Part shown: piece after piece, positions 15,997 through 24,763 of the stretch | Numbering within the stretch: the stretch's first letter is position 1 | Layout: each line of letters opens with the position of its first letter | NCBI GenBank assembly: GCA_947623965.1 | Contig: CANQIF010000005.1 | Span: forward strand, 62,001 to 126,000 | DNA from: an uncultured Alistipes sp. | GTDB taxonomy: Bacteria; Bacteroidota; Bacteroidia; Bacteroidales; Rikenellaceae | DNA: 64,000 nucleotides | Reading direction: 5' to 3' | The notes under the pieces: generated by a model | Seen by the model: the letters and a program-made list of their open reading frames with translations, nothing else | Told to the model about the DNA's origin: nothing | Database searches by the model: none | Program-made: the position numbers and the translations under genes

Positions 15997-16842
15997 TTAT
16001 TTGCCCGTCTCCATGTTGACGAGCCGGTCGTCCAGATCGATCTTCTCGATGATCGTGCGCACCAGCCGGTCCATCTCGGCTCCTTCGGTGTAGTCCGCGG
16101 GGCAGACGTGGCTCACGCGGTTGTCGTGGATGAGGGCCGCCAGCTCGCGCCGCGCCCCCTTCTGCTCGGGGTTGAAGACGGCGATCGAGTGGCCGCCGTA
16201 GTTCTTCACCAACCGCATGCAGGGGATGTCGGTCGTTCCGTCGCCGACGTAGATCATGTGGCGGAAGGGGACGGGGCGCTCCTCCTCGGGAATGTAACGG
16301 TTGACCTGCTTCGAGTCGAAAACCGACTCGACCCCCTTGTTGATTTTGAAGATGAACTGGGTCTTGTTCGTGTAGTTGACCGCCACGGCGGGCCAGTAGG
16401 CGATGCCGTCGACGTCGTAGAGAAACGAGCAGGCGTAGATCTTGCGGAATTCGCCGGCGATCTCCGTCCCCTCGATGATCTCCTTGAGGCCCGACGAGTT
16501 GATGTAGTGCAGGATGCGGATGCCGCGCGCGGCGCCGTAGGCGTTGATGCGGCCGAACCACTCGCGGACCCCCGGATAGAGCGACACCTTGCGGCCCGAC
16601 TCCTGGAAGGCCTCGCGCCGCAGCGAGAGGCCCGTCGAGCGGGCGGCCTGGATCATGCGGGCCATGTAGGTCAGCACCATGTCGGCGTCCTGCCGCTCGG
16701 CCAGTTCGTTGGCCTCGGACCAGAACTCCTTGTTGCTCTTGCCGATGGCCGGAATAAAGTCGTATTCCTGCATGTTGCCCGGGGCCAGGGTCCCGTCGAA
16801 GTCGTAGATCAGGGCGATCGTAAAGCGGTATTCGGTATCCAT
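15997..16842 (-). CDS. HAD-superfamily phosphatase
   Basis: A 281-residue cytosolic HAD hydrolase. Motif I is IYDFDGTLAPGNM (about residues 13-25) with both aspartates; motif II is probably HYINSSGLK; motif III/IV is IYVGDGTTDIPCMRLVKNYGGHSIAVF. A large cap (about 30-110) lies between. The start MDTEYRFTIALIYDFDG is well placed. Substrate cannot be told from sequence; other bacterial proteins of this type are small phosphatases of the phosphoserine phosphatase-like branch. It is 8 bp upstream of rdgB and 123 bp downstream of metY. The 123-bp gap has no visible gene but is pyrimidine-rich. Confidence 0.82.
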   Translation of the reverse strand: MDTEYRFTIALIYDFDGTLAPGNMQEYDFIPAIGKSNKEFWSEANELAERQDADMVLTYMARMIQAARSTGLSLRREAFQESGRKVSLYPGVREWFGRINAYGAARGIRILHYINSSGLKEIIEGTEIAGEFRKIYACSFLYDVDGIAYWPAVAVNYTNKTQFIFKINKGVESVFDSKQVNRYIPEEERPVPFRHMIYVGDGTTDIPCMRLVKNYGGHSIAVFNPEQKGARRELAALIHDNRVSHVCPADYTEGAEMDRLVRTIIEKIDLDDRLVNMETGK

Positions 16843-16965
16843 AACGGTTTCGTGTATGCGTGTTCCCTATTCAGAGGCCTGCCCCGGCCCCTCCGGCACC
16901 CTTCCGGAGCTGCTGCCCTGCTCTGCGGGCAACCTCCTGCGTGCCCCCCCTCGATAAGCGCCCGG

Positions 16966-18255
16966 CTACTCCGCCGCGGCGAAGGCCTGCTCGAAGTCGT
17001 CGATCAGGTCGTCGGCATGCTCCAGTCCGGCCGAGATGCGCAGCAGCGTCGGCGTGACGCCCGCGGCCCGCAGATCGGCTTCGGAGAGCTGTTTGTGGGT
17101 CGTCGAGGCGGGATGGGTGATGACCGTGACCGAGTCGCCGATCATCGTCATGTGGGCCGCCAGTCGCAGCGCCTCGACGAAGCGCACGGTGCTCCCGAGG
17201 GTCCCCTGCAGCTCGATCGTGAAGACGGCCGAGGCGCCGAAGCGGTAGTATTTCGCCGCCCGGAGGTGGCTCGGGTGATCCTCGAAGCCGACGTAGCTGA
17301 CGCGCGCCACGCGGGGGTGGCTGCGACAGTACTCGGCCAGCCGGCGGGCGGTCTCCACCTCCTGCCGCACGCGCAGCGAGAGGGTCTCGAGGCCGATCAT
17401 CATGAGGTAGGAGTCGAAGGGCGAGGGGCAGCACCCGAAGTCGCGCAGGCCGTCCACGCGGCACTTCGCGATGAAGGCCGCGGCGCCGAACGCCTCTCGG
17501 AGGTTGAGCCCGTGGTACCCCTCCGAGGGGCCGTCGATCTGCGGGAACTTGCCGTTGCCCCAGTCGTAGCGGCCGCCGTCCACGATCACGCCGCCCATGG
17601 CCGTGCCGTGGCCGTTGATCCACTTCGTGGCCGAATCGACCACGATGTCGGCCCCCCAGTCGAAGGGGTTGCAGAGGTAGCCCGCCGCCCCGAAGGTGTT
17701 GTCCACCACGAACGGCACATCGCAGCGGCGCGCCACGGCCGCGATTCCCTCGAGGTCGGGCACGGCGCAGGTCGGGTTGCCCATGCTCTCGGCGTAGAGG
17801 GCGCGCGTCCGCCCGTCGATGAGGGCGGCGAAGGACTCGGGGCGCTCGTCGGGGGCGATGCGGCACTCGATGCCGAGGTTGCGCAGCGAGAGGCGGAAGA
17901 GGTTGTAGGTGCCGCCGTAGAGGTAGGGCGAGGCGACGATGTTGTCGCCCGCGCGGGCCAGCGAGGTGACGGCCACCAGGATCGCCGACATGCCCGACGA
18001 GAGGGCCAGCGCCCCCGCCGCGCCGTAGAGGGCGGCGATGCGCTCCTCGTAGGCCGAGGTCGTGGGGTTCTGCAGGCGGGTGTAGATGTTGCCCGCCTCG
18101 CTCAGCTCGAAGAGTTTCGCCGCGTGGTCGCAACTGCGGAAACGGTAGGCCGCCGTGGGGAAGATTCCCACGCCGCGCGAACCGTTTTCGGGCTTCGGGT
18201 CGAGGCCGGCATGGATCTGCCGCGTCTCGAAACGGTATTTTTTCGGATCGTTCAT
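16966..18255 (-). CDS. metY: O-acetylhomoserine sulfhydrylase (Cys/Met metabolism PLP enzyme)
   Basis: Makes homocysteine from O-acetylhomoserine and sulfide in the cytosol, feeding methionine synthesis. The 429 residues, longer than MetB/MetC (about 390), fit the MetY class. Motifs are ETRQIHAGLDPKPENGSRGVGIFPTAAY, YTRLQNPTTSAYEERIAALYGA, the PLP lysine in VVDSATKWINGHGTAMGG (about residue 215), and FLGxS-like SAVFTIELQG...SVTVITHPASTTHKQL. It starts 10 bp after the gcvT stop, so the two are co-transcribed; both feed one-carbon and sulfur amino-acid metabolism. I cannot exclude methionine gamma-lyase-like side activity. Confidence 0.9.
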   Translation of the reverse strand: MNDPKKYRFETRQIHAGLDPKPENGSRGVGIFPTAAYRFRSCDHAAKLFELSEAGNIYTRLQNPTTSAYEERIAALYGAAGALALSSGMSAILVAVTSLARAGDNIVASPYLYGGTYNLFRLSLRNLGIECRIAPDERPESFAALIDGRTRALYAESMGNPTCAVPDLEGIAAVARRCDVPFVVDNTFGAAGYLCNPFDWGADIVVDSATKWINGHGTAMGGVIVDGGRYDWGNGKFPQIDGPSEGYHGLNLREAFGAAAFIAKCRVDGLRDFGCCPSPFDSYLMMIGLETLSLRVRQEVETARRLAEYCRSHPRVARVSYVGFEDHPSHLRAAKYYRFGASAVFTIELQGTLGSTVRFVEALRLAAHMTMIGDSVTVITHPASTTHKQLSEADLRAAGVTPTLLRISAGLEHADDLIDDFEQAFAAAE

Positions 18256-18265
18256 GCCGCAGCCG

Positions 18266-19366
18266 CTAAACGAACGGAAGTGCGACCACCTCGGCCTCGA
18301 TCAACCGGTCGCGGATCACGACCGCCACGCGGGTGCCGACAGCCGCATAGGGGGCGGCGACGTAGCCCAAGGCGATGCCCGCCTTCAGGCAGGGCGACAT
18401 GGTCCCCGACGTCACGTGGCCGATCTCCTCGCCGCCGGGGGCGGCGATCCTGTAGCCGTGGCGCGGCACGCCGCGGCCGATGAGCTTCAGCCCCGCCAGC
18501 TTGCGCTGCACCCCCTCGGCCTTCTGCCGGGCGAGCAGCTCGCGGTCGACGAACTCCTTTCCCTCGGCGAACTTCGTGATCCAGCCCAGCCCCGCCTCGA
18601 GGGGCGAAGTCGTGTCGTCGATATCGTTGCCGTAGAGGCAGAAGCCCTTCTCGAGGCGCAGCGTGTCGCGGGCCCCGAGGCCGATGTTCTTCAGTCCGAG
18701 GGGTTCGCCCGCTTTCCAGAGGGCCTCCCAGAGGCGGTCGCCGTCCTCGTTGGCGACGTAGATCTCGCAGCCGCCCGCGCCCGTGTAGCCCGTGATCGAA
18801 AGGATGGCGTCGCACCCGGCCACCCGCATCTTGCGGAAGGTGTAATAGGTCATCTCCTCGACCGGCTCGTCGCAAAGCGCCTGCACGATGCGCATCGCCG
18901 CGGGCCCCTGCACGGCCAGCTGGCAAATCTCGTCCGAGGCGTTGTAGAGCTCCCTGCCGTGGCCGGCCTCCATGCCGAAGGCCTTGCCCGCCTCGCAGAT
19001 GTGGGCCCAGTCCTTGGCGATGTTGGCGGCGTTCACGCAAAGCATGTAGGTCTCGGCGTCGATGCGGTAGACCAGAATGTCATCGACGATGCCGCCGCGG
19101 CCGTTGGGCATGCAGCTGTACTGCACCTTGCCGTCGTAGAGCTTCGCCACGTCGTTCGTGGTGATATGCTGCAGCAGTGCGAGCGCCTTGGGTCCCTTGA
19201 CCCAGATCTCGCCCATGTGGCTCACGTCGAAGACGCCGGCGCCGTGGCGCACGGCCAGGTGCTCGTCGTTGATGCCCGTAAACTCGATCGGCATGTTGTA
19301 CCCCGCGAACTCGGCCATCTTGGCGCCGTTGGCGATGTGGTACTTCGTAAAAACGGTGGTTTTCAT
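18266..19366 (-). CDS. gcvT: Aminomethyltransferase (glycine cleavage T protein)
   Basis: Transfers the methylene group of the aminomethyl-lipoyl H protein to tetrahydrofolate, releasing ammonia. The 366-residue length is standard. Motifs: TVFTKYHIANGAKMAEFAGYNMPIEF, VRHGAGVFDVSHMGEIWVKGPKAL, LSITGYTGAGGCEIYV, GLGARDTLRLEKGFCLYGNDI, and EIGHVTSGTMSPCLKAGIALGYV near the C-terminus. The gcvH and gcvP genes are not in this window, so the glycine cleavage genes are dispersed here. It lies 82 bp downstream of the GNAT-like gene and 10 bp upstream of metY. Confidence 0.95.
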   Translation of the reverse strand: MKTTVFTKYHIANGAKMAEFAGYNMPIEFTGINDEHLAVRHGAGVFDVSHMGEIWVKGPKALALLQHITTNDVAKLYDGKVQYSCMPNGRGGIVDDILVYRIDAETYMLCVNAANIAKDWAHICEAGKAFGMEAGHGRELYNASDEICQLAVQGPAAMRIVQALCDEPVEEMTYYTFRKMRVAGCDAILSITGYTGAGGCEIYVANEDGDRLWEALWKAGEPLGLKNIGLGARDTLRLEKGFCLYGNDIDDTTSPLEAGLGWITKFAEGKEFVDRELLARQKAEGVQRKLAGLKLIGRGVPRHGYRIAAPGGEEIGHVTSGTMSPCLKAGIALGYVAAPYAAVGTRVAVVIRDRLIEAEVVALPFV

Positions 19367-19448
19367 GGTTGTCTATCTGTTTTCAGTTTCTTTCGGTTTT
19401 GTCCGGGGCCGGGCATTTTTCTGCATCGCGCCGGTCGGCTCCCCGCCC

Positions 19449-20660
19449 CTATTTTTCGTCCCGCTTGACCCCGAGGCGCGGACAGCGGTGAAACTCCTTT
19501 TCACGGTCGAAGAGGTAGCGGTAGGTGGTGTGCACCTTGTGGCGCCGCGCGCCGGCGTAGTTCTCGATCATGCGGTTCATCACGGGGTTGAAGTCGCCGA
19601 TCCAGGCCAGTTCGACGTGCTTGTAGGGGTTGGCGTCGCTGTGCAGGTAGTCCACGTAGTGCGAGATGATGGCCGACTCGACCCCCTTGCCGTGGTATTC
19701 GGGCGTGATGCCGAAGATGATGCCGAAGATGCGGTCGCACGACTTGCGGACCTTCAGCGCCCACAACAGCTGCAGCTTCTGCCACAGCCCGAAGCGGCCG
19801 CCGAAGCGCCCGATGATGCAGTTCAGGTCGGGGACGGTGATGAAGAAGCCGATCGGCTCGTCGTGGTGGTAGGCGAAGAAGATGATGTTGGGGTCGATGA
19901 TTGGCTTCATCGTCTTCATGAGCTGCTGCGCCTCCTCCTTCGAGAGGGGGTTGACCCCCGAGAAGAGGGCCCAGGCCTTGTTGTAGATCGTGCGGAAGTG
20001 CTCCGCGGCGACGTCGAGCCGCTTCATGTCGATCGTCTCGACGCGGTAGCCCGGGTCGTGCATCAGCCGCTCGGCGCGGGCGTAGATGCGGTCGCTGGCC
20101 GCCGACGAGGCGACCTCCCAGATGTAGCTGTGCTGGTTGAAGTAGTTGCGGAAGCCGTAGTACTCGAACAGTGCGCGATAGTAGGGCGGGTTGTAGGGGT
20201 TCTTGTAGAGGGGCTCGTACTCGAAACCCTCGACGAGCAGCCCCCACCAGTCGCGGCGCTGCCCGAAGTTGACCGGGCCGTCCATCGCCTCCATGCCGCG
20301 GGCGGCGAGCCAGTCGCGCGAGGCGTCGAAGAGCAGGTCGGCGACCCGCTGGTCGTCGATCGCCTCGAAGAAGCCGCAGCCGCCCGTGGGCTGCTCCTCG
20401 ATGGCCGCCTTGTGGCGGCTGTAGAAGGCGGCGATGCGGCCGACCGGCAGTCCCCCGGCATCGCGGACAATCCAGCGGACCGCCTCGCCGTCGGCGAAAA
20501 GGTCGTTGCGGGCGGGGTCGAAGACTTCGCAAACGTCGTCATCGAGCGGGCAGATCCAGTTGGGAGTTTCGCGGTAGAGCCGCTTCGGCAGGTCGATCCA
20601 GGCGCGGACCTCGGCCGGCGTCACGACCTCCTGCAACACGTATTCGGGGGTATTCATCAT
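19449..20660 (-). CDS. GNAT-like acyltransferase
   Basis: A 403-residue protein with an N-terminal region (FVDLP-like AWIDLPKRLYRETPNWICPLDDD, typical of a Bacteroidota family) and two GNAT-like halves. Acetyl-CoA-binding-like parts are RWIVRDAGGLPVGRIAAFYSRHK and FFAYHHDEPIGFFITVPDL. A later segment, IFGIIFGITPEYHGKGVESAIISHYVDYL, has the R/QxxGxG/A-like loop expected for acyl-CoA binding. The substrate is unknown. Starts at MMNTPEY or the next Met. The gene has two TATCTTTG boxes upstream separated by an extended palindrome, so it is probably regulated. It is the first gene of the minus-strand run ending at folE. Confidence 0.72.
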   Translation of the reverse strand: MMNTPEYVLQEVVTPAEVRAWIDLPKRLYRETPNWICPLDDDVCEVFDPARNDLFADGEAVRWIVRDAGGLPVGRIAAFYSRHKAAIEEQPTGGCGFFEAIDDQRVADLLFDASRDWLAARGMEAMDGPVNFGQRRDWWGLLVEGFEYEPLYKNPYNPPYYRALFEYYGFRNYFNQHSYIWEVASSAASDRIYARAERLMHDPGYRVETIDMKRLDVAAEHFRTIYNKAWALFSGVNPLSKEEAQQLMKTMKPIIDPNIIFFAYHHDEPIGFFITVPDLNCIIGRFGGRFGLWQKLQLLWALKVRKSCDRIFGIIFGITPEYHGKGVESAIISHYVDYLHSDANPYKHVELAWIGDFNPVMNRMIENYAGARRHKVHTTYRYLFDREKEFHRCPRLGVKRDEK

Positions 20661-20680
20661 CTGAAAATTTTCCGTGAAGC

Positions 20681-20762
20681 CAAAGATACGATTAAGCCGA
20701 GCGCAAAAGCAAATTTATTTGCCTTTTGCCGAGGCGGAGTATCTAAGACGAAGTCAAAGATA
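20681..20762 (-). promoter_or_regulatory. Tandem -7 boxes with an operator-like palindrome upstream of the GNAT gene
   Basis: Two exact TATCTTTG boxes on the minus strand lie at 20681-20688 and 20755-20762. Between them, at 20703-20729, is an extended inverted repeat GCAAAA-GCAAAT-TT-ATTTGC-C-TTTTGC. It covers the -33 region of the proximal box, so a repressor bound there could block it. This arrangement is read from sequence; function is inferred. Confidence 0.5.
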
Positions 20763-20942
20763 CGGATTTTTTCGGGAAGGGCGTGCGATTCGGCCCTTTC
20801 TGCGCGAAATAATTTCTTCCGGAGGCGCAGGGCCGGGCGGCAAGAGGCGGCCGGCTGCAGGCGGAGAACGCAGACGGCCGGGGCGCCTGGTACGGATTTT
20901 GATCTTCGCCGAAGCGGAAACAGTCTAAAAACAACCGCCATC

Positions 20943-21611
20943 ATGAAGATCAAACAAATCCTATGCACGGTCGCTCTGGCCTCGCTGTGCTGTTACGGCT
21001 GCCAGAAGGACCCCTCGACATCGAGCCTGCGAAACGAGTATCTGGTCTACACGGCCCACGACGCCGAGGCCCGCTTCGCGCAGATCGACACCTATTACAT
21101 CCCCGACAAGATCCTGCTGATCGGCTCGCACACCGTCGATGCGGAGGGGAACAAGGTCCCGAAATACTGGAGCGACGCCGACGCCCAGGAGCTCATCGGC
21201 ACGGTGGTCGCCGAGATGGATGCCCGCGGCTATACGCGGCTGACCGACGAGGAGGCCCGCGAGACGGCCGACGCCGGCCTCCAGCTCAGCTACGTCGAGC
21301 AGGCCACCTACTTCGTCGGCTACAACAACCCCTACTGGTGGAGTTACTACCCCTACTATTGGGCGCCCGGCTACTGGGGTCCGTGGACGGGATGGTACTA
21401 CCCCTATGCGGTCTACTACGGCTACACGACCGGATCGCTGCTCGTCGAAATGGTCGATCTGAACGGCGGGACGGAGAACGGCCGGAAACTGCCCGTCATC
21501 TGGAACTGCTACATCACCGGCCTGCTGCGCGGCAGCAACACCCTCGACATCGACGAGGCGGCCGACGGCCTCCGCCAGGCCTTCGCGCAGTCGCCCTATC
21601 TCAAAAAATAA
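20943..21611 (+). CDS. DUF4136 lipoprotein
   Basis: The ORF track fuses this gene to a long shadow frame; the real start is ATG 20943 (MKIKQILCTVALASLCCYGC), a lipoprotein signal ending at Cys 20. The protein is 222 residues. The mature part shows a DUF4136 pattern: FAQIDTYYIPDKILLIG, DAQELIGTVVAEMDARGYTRL, and a C-terminal ADGLRQAFAQSPYLKK. A central aromatic-rich stretch (PYWWSYYPYYWAPGYWGPWTGWYYPYAVYYGY) is unusually dense in Tyr and Trp; such stretches occur in this family. Function is unknown; it is likely anchored in the outer or inner membrane facing the periplasm. It is 10 bp upstream of the beta-barrel gene and co-transcribed with it. Confidence 0.8.
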   Translation: MKIKQILCTVALASLCCYGCQKDPSTSSLRNEYLVYTAHDAEARFAQIDTYYIPDKILLIGSHTVDAEGNKVPKYWSDADAQELIGTVVAEMDARGYTRLTDEEARETADAGLQLSYVEQATYFVGYNNPYWWSYYPYYWAPGYWGPWTGWYYPYAVYYGYTTGSLLVEMVDLNGGTENGRKLPVIWNCYITGLLRGSNTLDIDEAADGLRQAFAQSPYLKK

Positions 21612-21621
21612 CCTGTAAGCC

Positions 21622-22245
21622 ATGAAACATACGAACTTTCTGTTGCCGGCCCTCTTCGCCGCCATCGCCCTCTGCTGCAGCCGCCCGGCCGCCGCACAGG
21701 CCCTTCCGAACGCCTATTTCAACGTCGACTGGCAGATCGGCATCCCCTCGAACGGCTTCGCCGACGACGCCTCGGGCTGGGGCGCCAACCTCGAAGGGGG
21801 GTATTTCCTGACGGACGCCGTCACGATCGGCGCCTTCCTGAACTACCAGACCAACTTCGAGCGGTTCGGCCGCCAGACCCTGACGCTGCCGAGCGGGAAC
21901 GCCCTCACGGCAAGCCAGAAGCACGCCGTTTTCCAGCTTCCCTTCGGCGTCTCGGCGCGCTACAACTGGCTCAAGCAGTCGATTTTCCAGCCCTATGCCG
22001 GGCTGAAACTCGGCGCCTCGTGGGCGCAGTTCTCCTCCTATTACTCCGTCTACAAGCAAAGCACCGACAACTGGGGCTTCTACCTCTCGCCCGAAGTGGG
22101 GGTCTCGATCTTTCCGCGGCGCGACCTGCGCTACGGCTTCCACGCCGCCTTTTACTACAGCTACGCCACCAACAGCGGCGACCTGCTGAGTTACAGCGTC
22201 GACCACCTGAGCAATTTCGGCTTCCGCTTCGGCGTCTCGTTCTGA
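21622..22245 (+). CDS. Outer-membrane beta-barrel protein
   Basis: A 207-residue protein with a signal peptide (MKHTNFLLPALFAAIALCCSRPAAAQA, cleavage after AQA or nearby). The rest alternates hydrophobic and polar residues with aromatic girdles, ending in FGFRFGVSF, a normal C-terminal barrel strand with a terminal Phe. It resembles the OmpA/OmpW-like or Bacteroidota OMP_b-brl class of about eight strands (ANLEGGYFLTDAVTIGAFLNYQ, YAGLKLGASWAQFSSY, YLSPEVGVSIFP). No enzymatic motif is seen. It directly follows the DUF4136 lipoprotein, so the two may work together at the envelope. A strong terminator follows 22 bp after the stop. Confidence 0.82.
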   Translation: MKHTNFLLPALFAAIALCCSRPAAAQALPNAYFNVDWQIGIPSNGFADDASGWGANLEGGYFLTDAVTIGAFLNYQTNFERFGRQTLTLPSGNALTASQKHAVFQLPFGVSARYNWLKQSIFQPYAGLKLGASWAQFSSYYSVYKQSTDNWGFYLSPEVGVSIFPRRDLRYGFHAAFYYSYATNSGDLLSYSVDHLSNFGFRFGVSF

Positions 22246-22602
22246 CCGGCGCCCCGCCCCGCTCCGCAAAAGGCCCCGTCCGATACCGGACGGGGCCTTT
22301 TTTCAGACGGGGAGGCCCCCGCCCAAAAAGGAGGGAACCCGCTGCCGGGCGGCGCGAGCTCCTCTGGTTAGGTTAGTTAGGTTAATGAGTAGAGCGGGGA
22401 ACCCCGCTTTTGTTACCACAAAGATAGACTTTTTTTTACGAACTGCCAAATCTTCGGCTGTCTTTTTTTCGAAAAACCGCCCGTTCCCGCCGAAAATTCA
22501 TTATAAAAATTTTTAAAATATTTACAGTTCGTAATTTTTTCACGCCCGCTTCCCGCAAAGCGGCGGAACGGAAGCGCCGCAGGCCGGAGGCCGGAAGCAG
22601 CG
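22246..22602. other. Intergenic region between convergent genes
   Basis: No gene seen. It holds the terminator of the beta-barrel gene, a short direct repeat (GGTTAGGTTAGTTAGGTTAA at about 22366-22385), an AT-rich tract around 22425-22530, and the end of the AraC gene transcript. Nothing else is recognised. Confidence 0.6.
22268..22303 (+). terminator. Rho-independent terminator after the beta-barrel gene
   Basis: A perfect 15-bp stem (AAAAGGCCCCGTCCG / CGGACGGGGCCTTTT) with loop ATAC, followed by TT. Confidence 0.9.
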
Positions 22603-23523
22603 CTATTCGGCGCGTTTGACCATCGGCTCCTCCACCTCGCCGAGCGCGTCGAACGCATCGAGCGCCCCCGGATTCCGCTGGCGGTAGGCGGCCGGCGTCA
22701 TGTGGTAGGCCCGTTTGAAGAGCTTGATATAGTGCGACGTATTGGGGAAGGTGCACTCGTTGCCGATCTCCGAAATCGACTTCGTCGTCGAGATCAGCAG
22801 CAGCCGCGAGTGGCGCAGCCGCTGCTGCACGTACCACTTGTGGGGCGGGATGCGGAAGTGGCGGCGGAACTCCTTCTTGAACGAGGTGAGCGAGCGGTGG
22901 GTCTTCTCGGCCAGCACCTCGATCGGCACCGGCTTGAAAACATGGTCGTAGATCACCTGCTCGAAGGTCTCCTGCACGGCGTCGACCGAACAGAGCACCC
23001 GGTTCTTGATGCAGCCGTCCTCCTGCGAGGCGATGAGGTAGACGAGCTCGGTCATCTTGATGTTCTCGGCCGTCTCGTCGCGATGGAAATTGCACTCCCT
23101 GAGGTAGTTGTTCGTATTCTGGAAGAAGGTGCGCAGCGCCGTGGAGGCCTCGGCGACCACCAGCGAGCTGTTGCGGCAGTTCTCGCACGAGTGGCTGTTG
23201 GTGATCTTCAGCCGGTAGGTGACATTCAGATGCGCCAGGACCCGCTGCAGATCGGCCTGCGTATAGTAGAAGAGAATCTGCTCGAAAGGCTGCTGCCCCT
23301 CGGGCAGGCTCTCGATGTAGTGGCGGCCGATCCCCAGATAGACCACCTCGCCCCGACCGACGCAGCGACGCTTGTCGCCGTCATAAATATACTGCGTTCC
23401 GTGCAGCACATACCCGATCGCATAACGCGACAGCGTCGTCGTTTCGATTCCCGTACGATTTTTCTCGACGTACTTCACGATCATCGGCTCTTCGGCCATC
23501 ATGACGGACTCTTGCATCGACAT
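22603..23523 (-). CDS. AraC-family transcriptional regulator
   Basis: A 306-residue regulator. Residues 1-190 form an effector-sensing part of the ExsA-like type (SRYAIGYVLHGTQYIYDGDKRRCVGRGEVVYLGIGRHYIES) with a CENC pair near residue 113. The C-terminal ~100 residues hold two helix-turn-helix motifs (IEVLAEKTHRSLTSFKKEFRRHF, SISEIGNECTFPNTSHYIKLFKRAYHMTPAAYR). The second is the usual AraC signature. It is monocistronic with a good TATATTTG promoter. Targets are unknown; the convergent beta-barrel operon is not an obvious candidate because they do not share a promoter region. Confidence 0.9.
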   Translation of the reverse strand: MSMQESVMMAEEPMIVKYVEKNRTGIETTTLSRYAIGYVLHGTQYIYDGDKRRCVGRGEVVYLGIGRHYIESLPEGQQPFEQILFYYTQADLQRVLAHLNVTYRLKITNSHSCENCRNSSLVVAEASTALRTFFQNTNNYLRECNFHRDETAENIKMTELVYLIASQEDGCIKNRVLCSVDAVQETFEQVIYDHVFKPVPIEVLAEKTHRSLTSFKKEFRRHFRIPPHKWYVQQRLRHSRLLLISTTKSISEIGNECTFPNTSHYIKLFKRAYHMTPAAYRQRNPGALDAFDALGEVEEPMVKRAE

Positions 23524-23561
23524 AATGCTTCTGTTTTAAGTGTTGTTTATTTTATCCACGC

Positions 23562-23569
23562 CAAATATA
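23562..23569 (-). promoter_or_regulatory. -7 box (TATATTTG) for the AraC gene
   Basis: An exact TAnnTTTG on the minus strand, 38 bases before the ATG. TTG lies about 18 bases further upstream, so both promoter elements are present. Confidence 0.65.
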
Positions 23570-23675
23570 CAATTAAATATTGTAATACAAAAGCATGGCG
23601 AAGCCCGAAGGGGGCAAAGTGCCCCGATTCAGGCTTTTCGGGGTAACTTTCCGTCGGAACCCCTTATCCGGCGGA

Positions 23676-24677
23676 TCATCCTGCGAAGAGGACGGCGAGC
23701 GTGCCCGCGACCCACAGCGGATAGAGCAGACGGGCCGCGGGCCGGCGGATGCGGATAAAGAGGACGGGAAGCAGCAGGGCGCTCGGGACGGCCGGCAGCG
23801 CGGCCGCAGCGGCAGAGGCGCCGGGCACCGGCAGCACGAAGAGGGTCAGCAGCCACAGCCGCGAGGCGAAAATGAGCATGTGGCGCGCCTTGGTCCCTAC
23901 GTTGTAGCTGTTGGCGCGGAAGAAGAGCATCGCGACGAGGGCCGCGGCGAGCAGCACGCCGGTGAAGAGGCGCACGGCAGGCGTCAGGGCGCCGTACAGC
24001 GCCCCCCACGAGCCGGCAGCGAGGCGGTGCCACAGCGCCTCGAAGGGGGCCCCGAGGGTTCCTCCGAAGGCCCAGTTGAGGTAGGCGAGCGCCAGCGGCG
24101 GGAGCAGCAGCCCGGCGGCGGCGACCAGCAGTTCGCGGCCGGTCCGGCGGAAGCGGACGATGGCGGCGGGCAGCAGCAGCACGAGGAGGGCGGCGGCGGG
24201 TTCGGTCAGCAGCAGCAGCCCCAGGAAGAGGGCGCCGCGGAAGAGGGGGTCGAAGCCGAAGCCGTTCTGGTAGCCGTAGCAGAAGTTCCGGACCGAAAAG
24301 ACGAGCAGTGCCGCGCAGATGACGGCCGTGAGGAAGCAATCCCCCCGGAGGCAGCCGAGCATCGCCGTGCCGAAGAGCGGCATCGCCAGGCAGGTTCCGT
24401 TGCCGTAGAAGTTGTAGCGCACGGTGAGCCGGCCGAGCGAGGTTCCGGCAAGCAGCAGCGCCGCACCCGCGAGCAGCCGCGCGAGGAGCGGGAAGTCGTG
24501 CTGCAGCAGCCGCAGGGCGCTGTCCGCCGGGAGCAGGGGGAGCGCTTCGGCGGAGAGGCCCCAGCGTGGATCGGCGGGCAGCGTGCCCGCCGCGGCGCAG
24601 CCGAGGCCGACGGCCGTCAGCAGCGCGAGGCTGAGGAAGGCGGGGATCAACGGTTGTCGGACAATATCGAAGCGCAT
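23676..24677 (-). CDS. Polytopic membrane protein of unknown function
   Basis: I do not recognise this gene with confidence. The ORF track starts it at TTG 24701, but that codon overlaps a TAAATTTG promoter box, so ATG 24677 (MRFDIVRQPLIPAFLSLALL) is a better start, giving 333 residues. There are about ten hydrophobic helices (for example LLARLLAGAALLLAG, LFLGLLLLTEPAAALLVLLLP, LLVAAAGLLLPPLALAYL) and a loop YNFYGNGTCLAMPLF before the third or fourth. The layout resembles the DUF6427-type membrane proteins of Bacteroidota, but I cannot verify it. It is divergent from rnhB. Composition is Ala/Leu-rich and very GC-rich. Confidence 0.65.
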   Translation of the reverse strand: MRFDIVRQPLIPAFLSLALLTAVGLGCAAAGTLPADPRWGLSAEALPLLPADSALRLLQHDFPLLARLLAGAALLLAGTSLGRLTVRYNFYGNGTCLAMPLFGTAMLGCLRGDCFLTAVICAALLVFSVRNFCYGYQNGFGFDPLFRGALFLGLLLLTEPAAALLVLLLPAAIVRFRRTGRELLVAAAGLLLPPLALAYLNWAFGGTLGAPFEALWHRLAAGSWGALYGALTPAVRLFTGVLLAAALVAMLFFRANSYNVGTKARHMLIFASRLWLLTLFVLPVPGASAAAAALPAVPSALLLPVLFIRIRRPAARLLYPLWVAGTLAVLFAG

Positions 24678-24698
24678 TTCGGAGCGGTTTTGAAAGAA

Positions 24699-24706
24699 CA
24701 AATTTA
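24699..24706 (-). promoter_or_regulatory. -7 box (TAAATTTG) for the membrane protein
   Basis: An exact TAnnTTTG on the minus strand 22 bases before ATG 24677. A near-consensus box in the other direction (TAACTTTA, 24718-24725) could serve rnhB, making a divergent promoter pair. Confidence 0.5.
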
Positions 24707-24763
24707 CGAATAATTCGTAACTTTACAACGCGGATGGCAAAAAGGCGATCCGAAAGAGGCACG

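Noticed and set aside
23595-24713. Plus-strand 372-residue ORF opposite the polytopic membrane protein
   Set aside because: It is Gln/Glu/Arg/Gly-rich without motifs. The opposite frame encodes clear membrane helices and has a promoter box.
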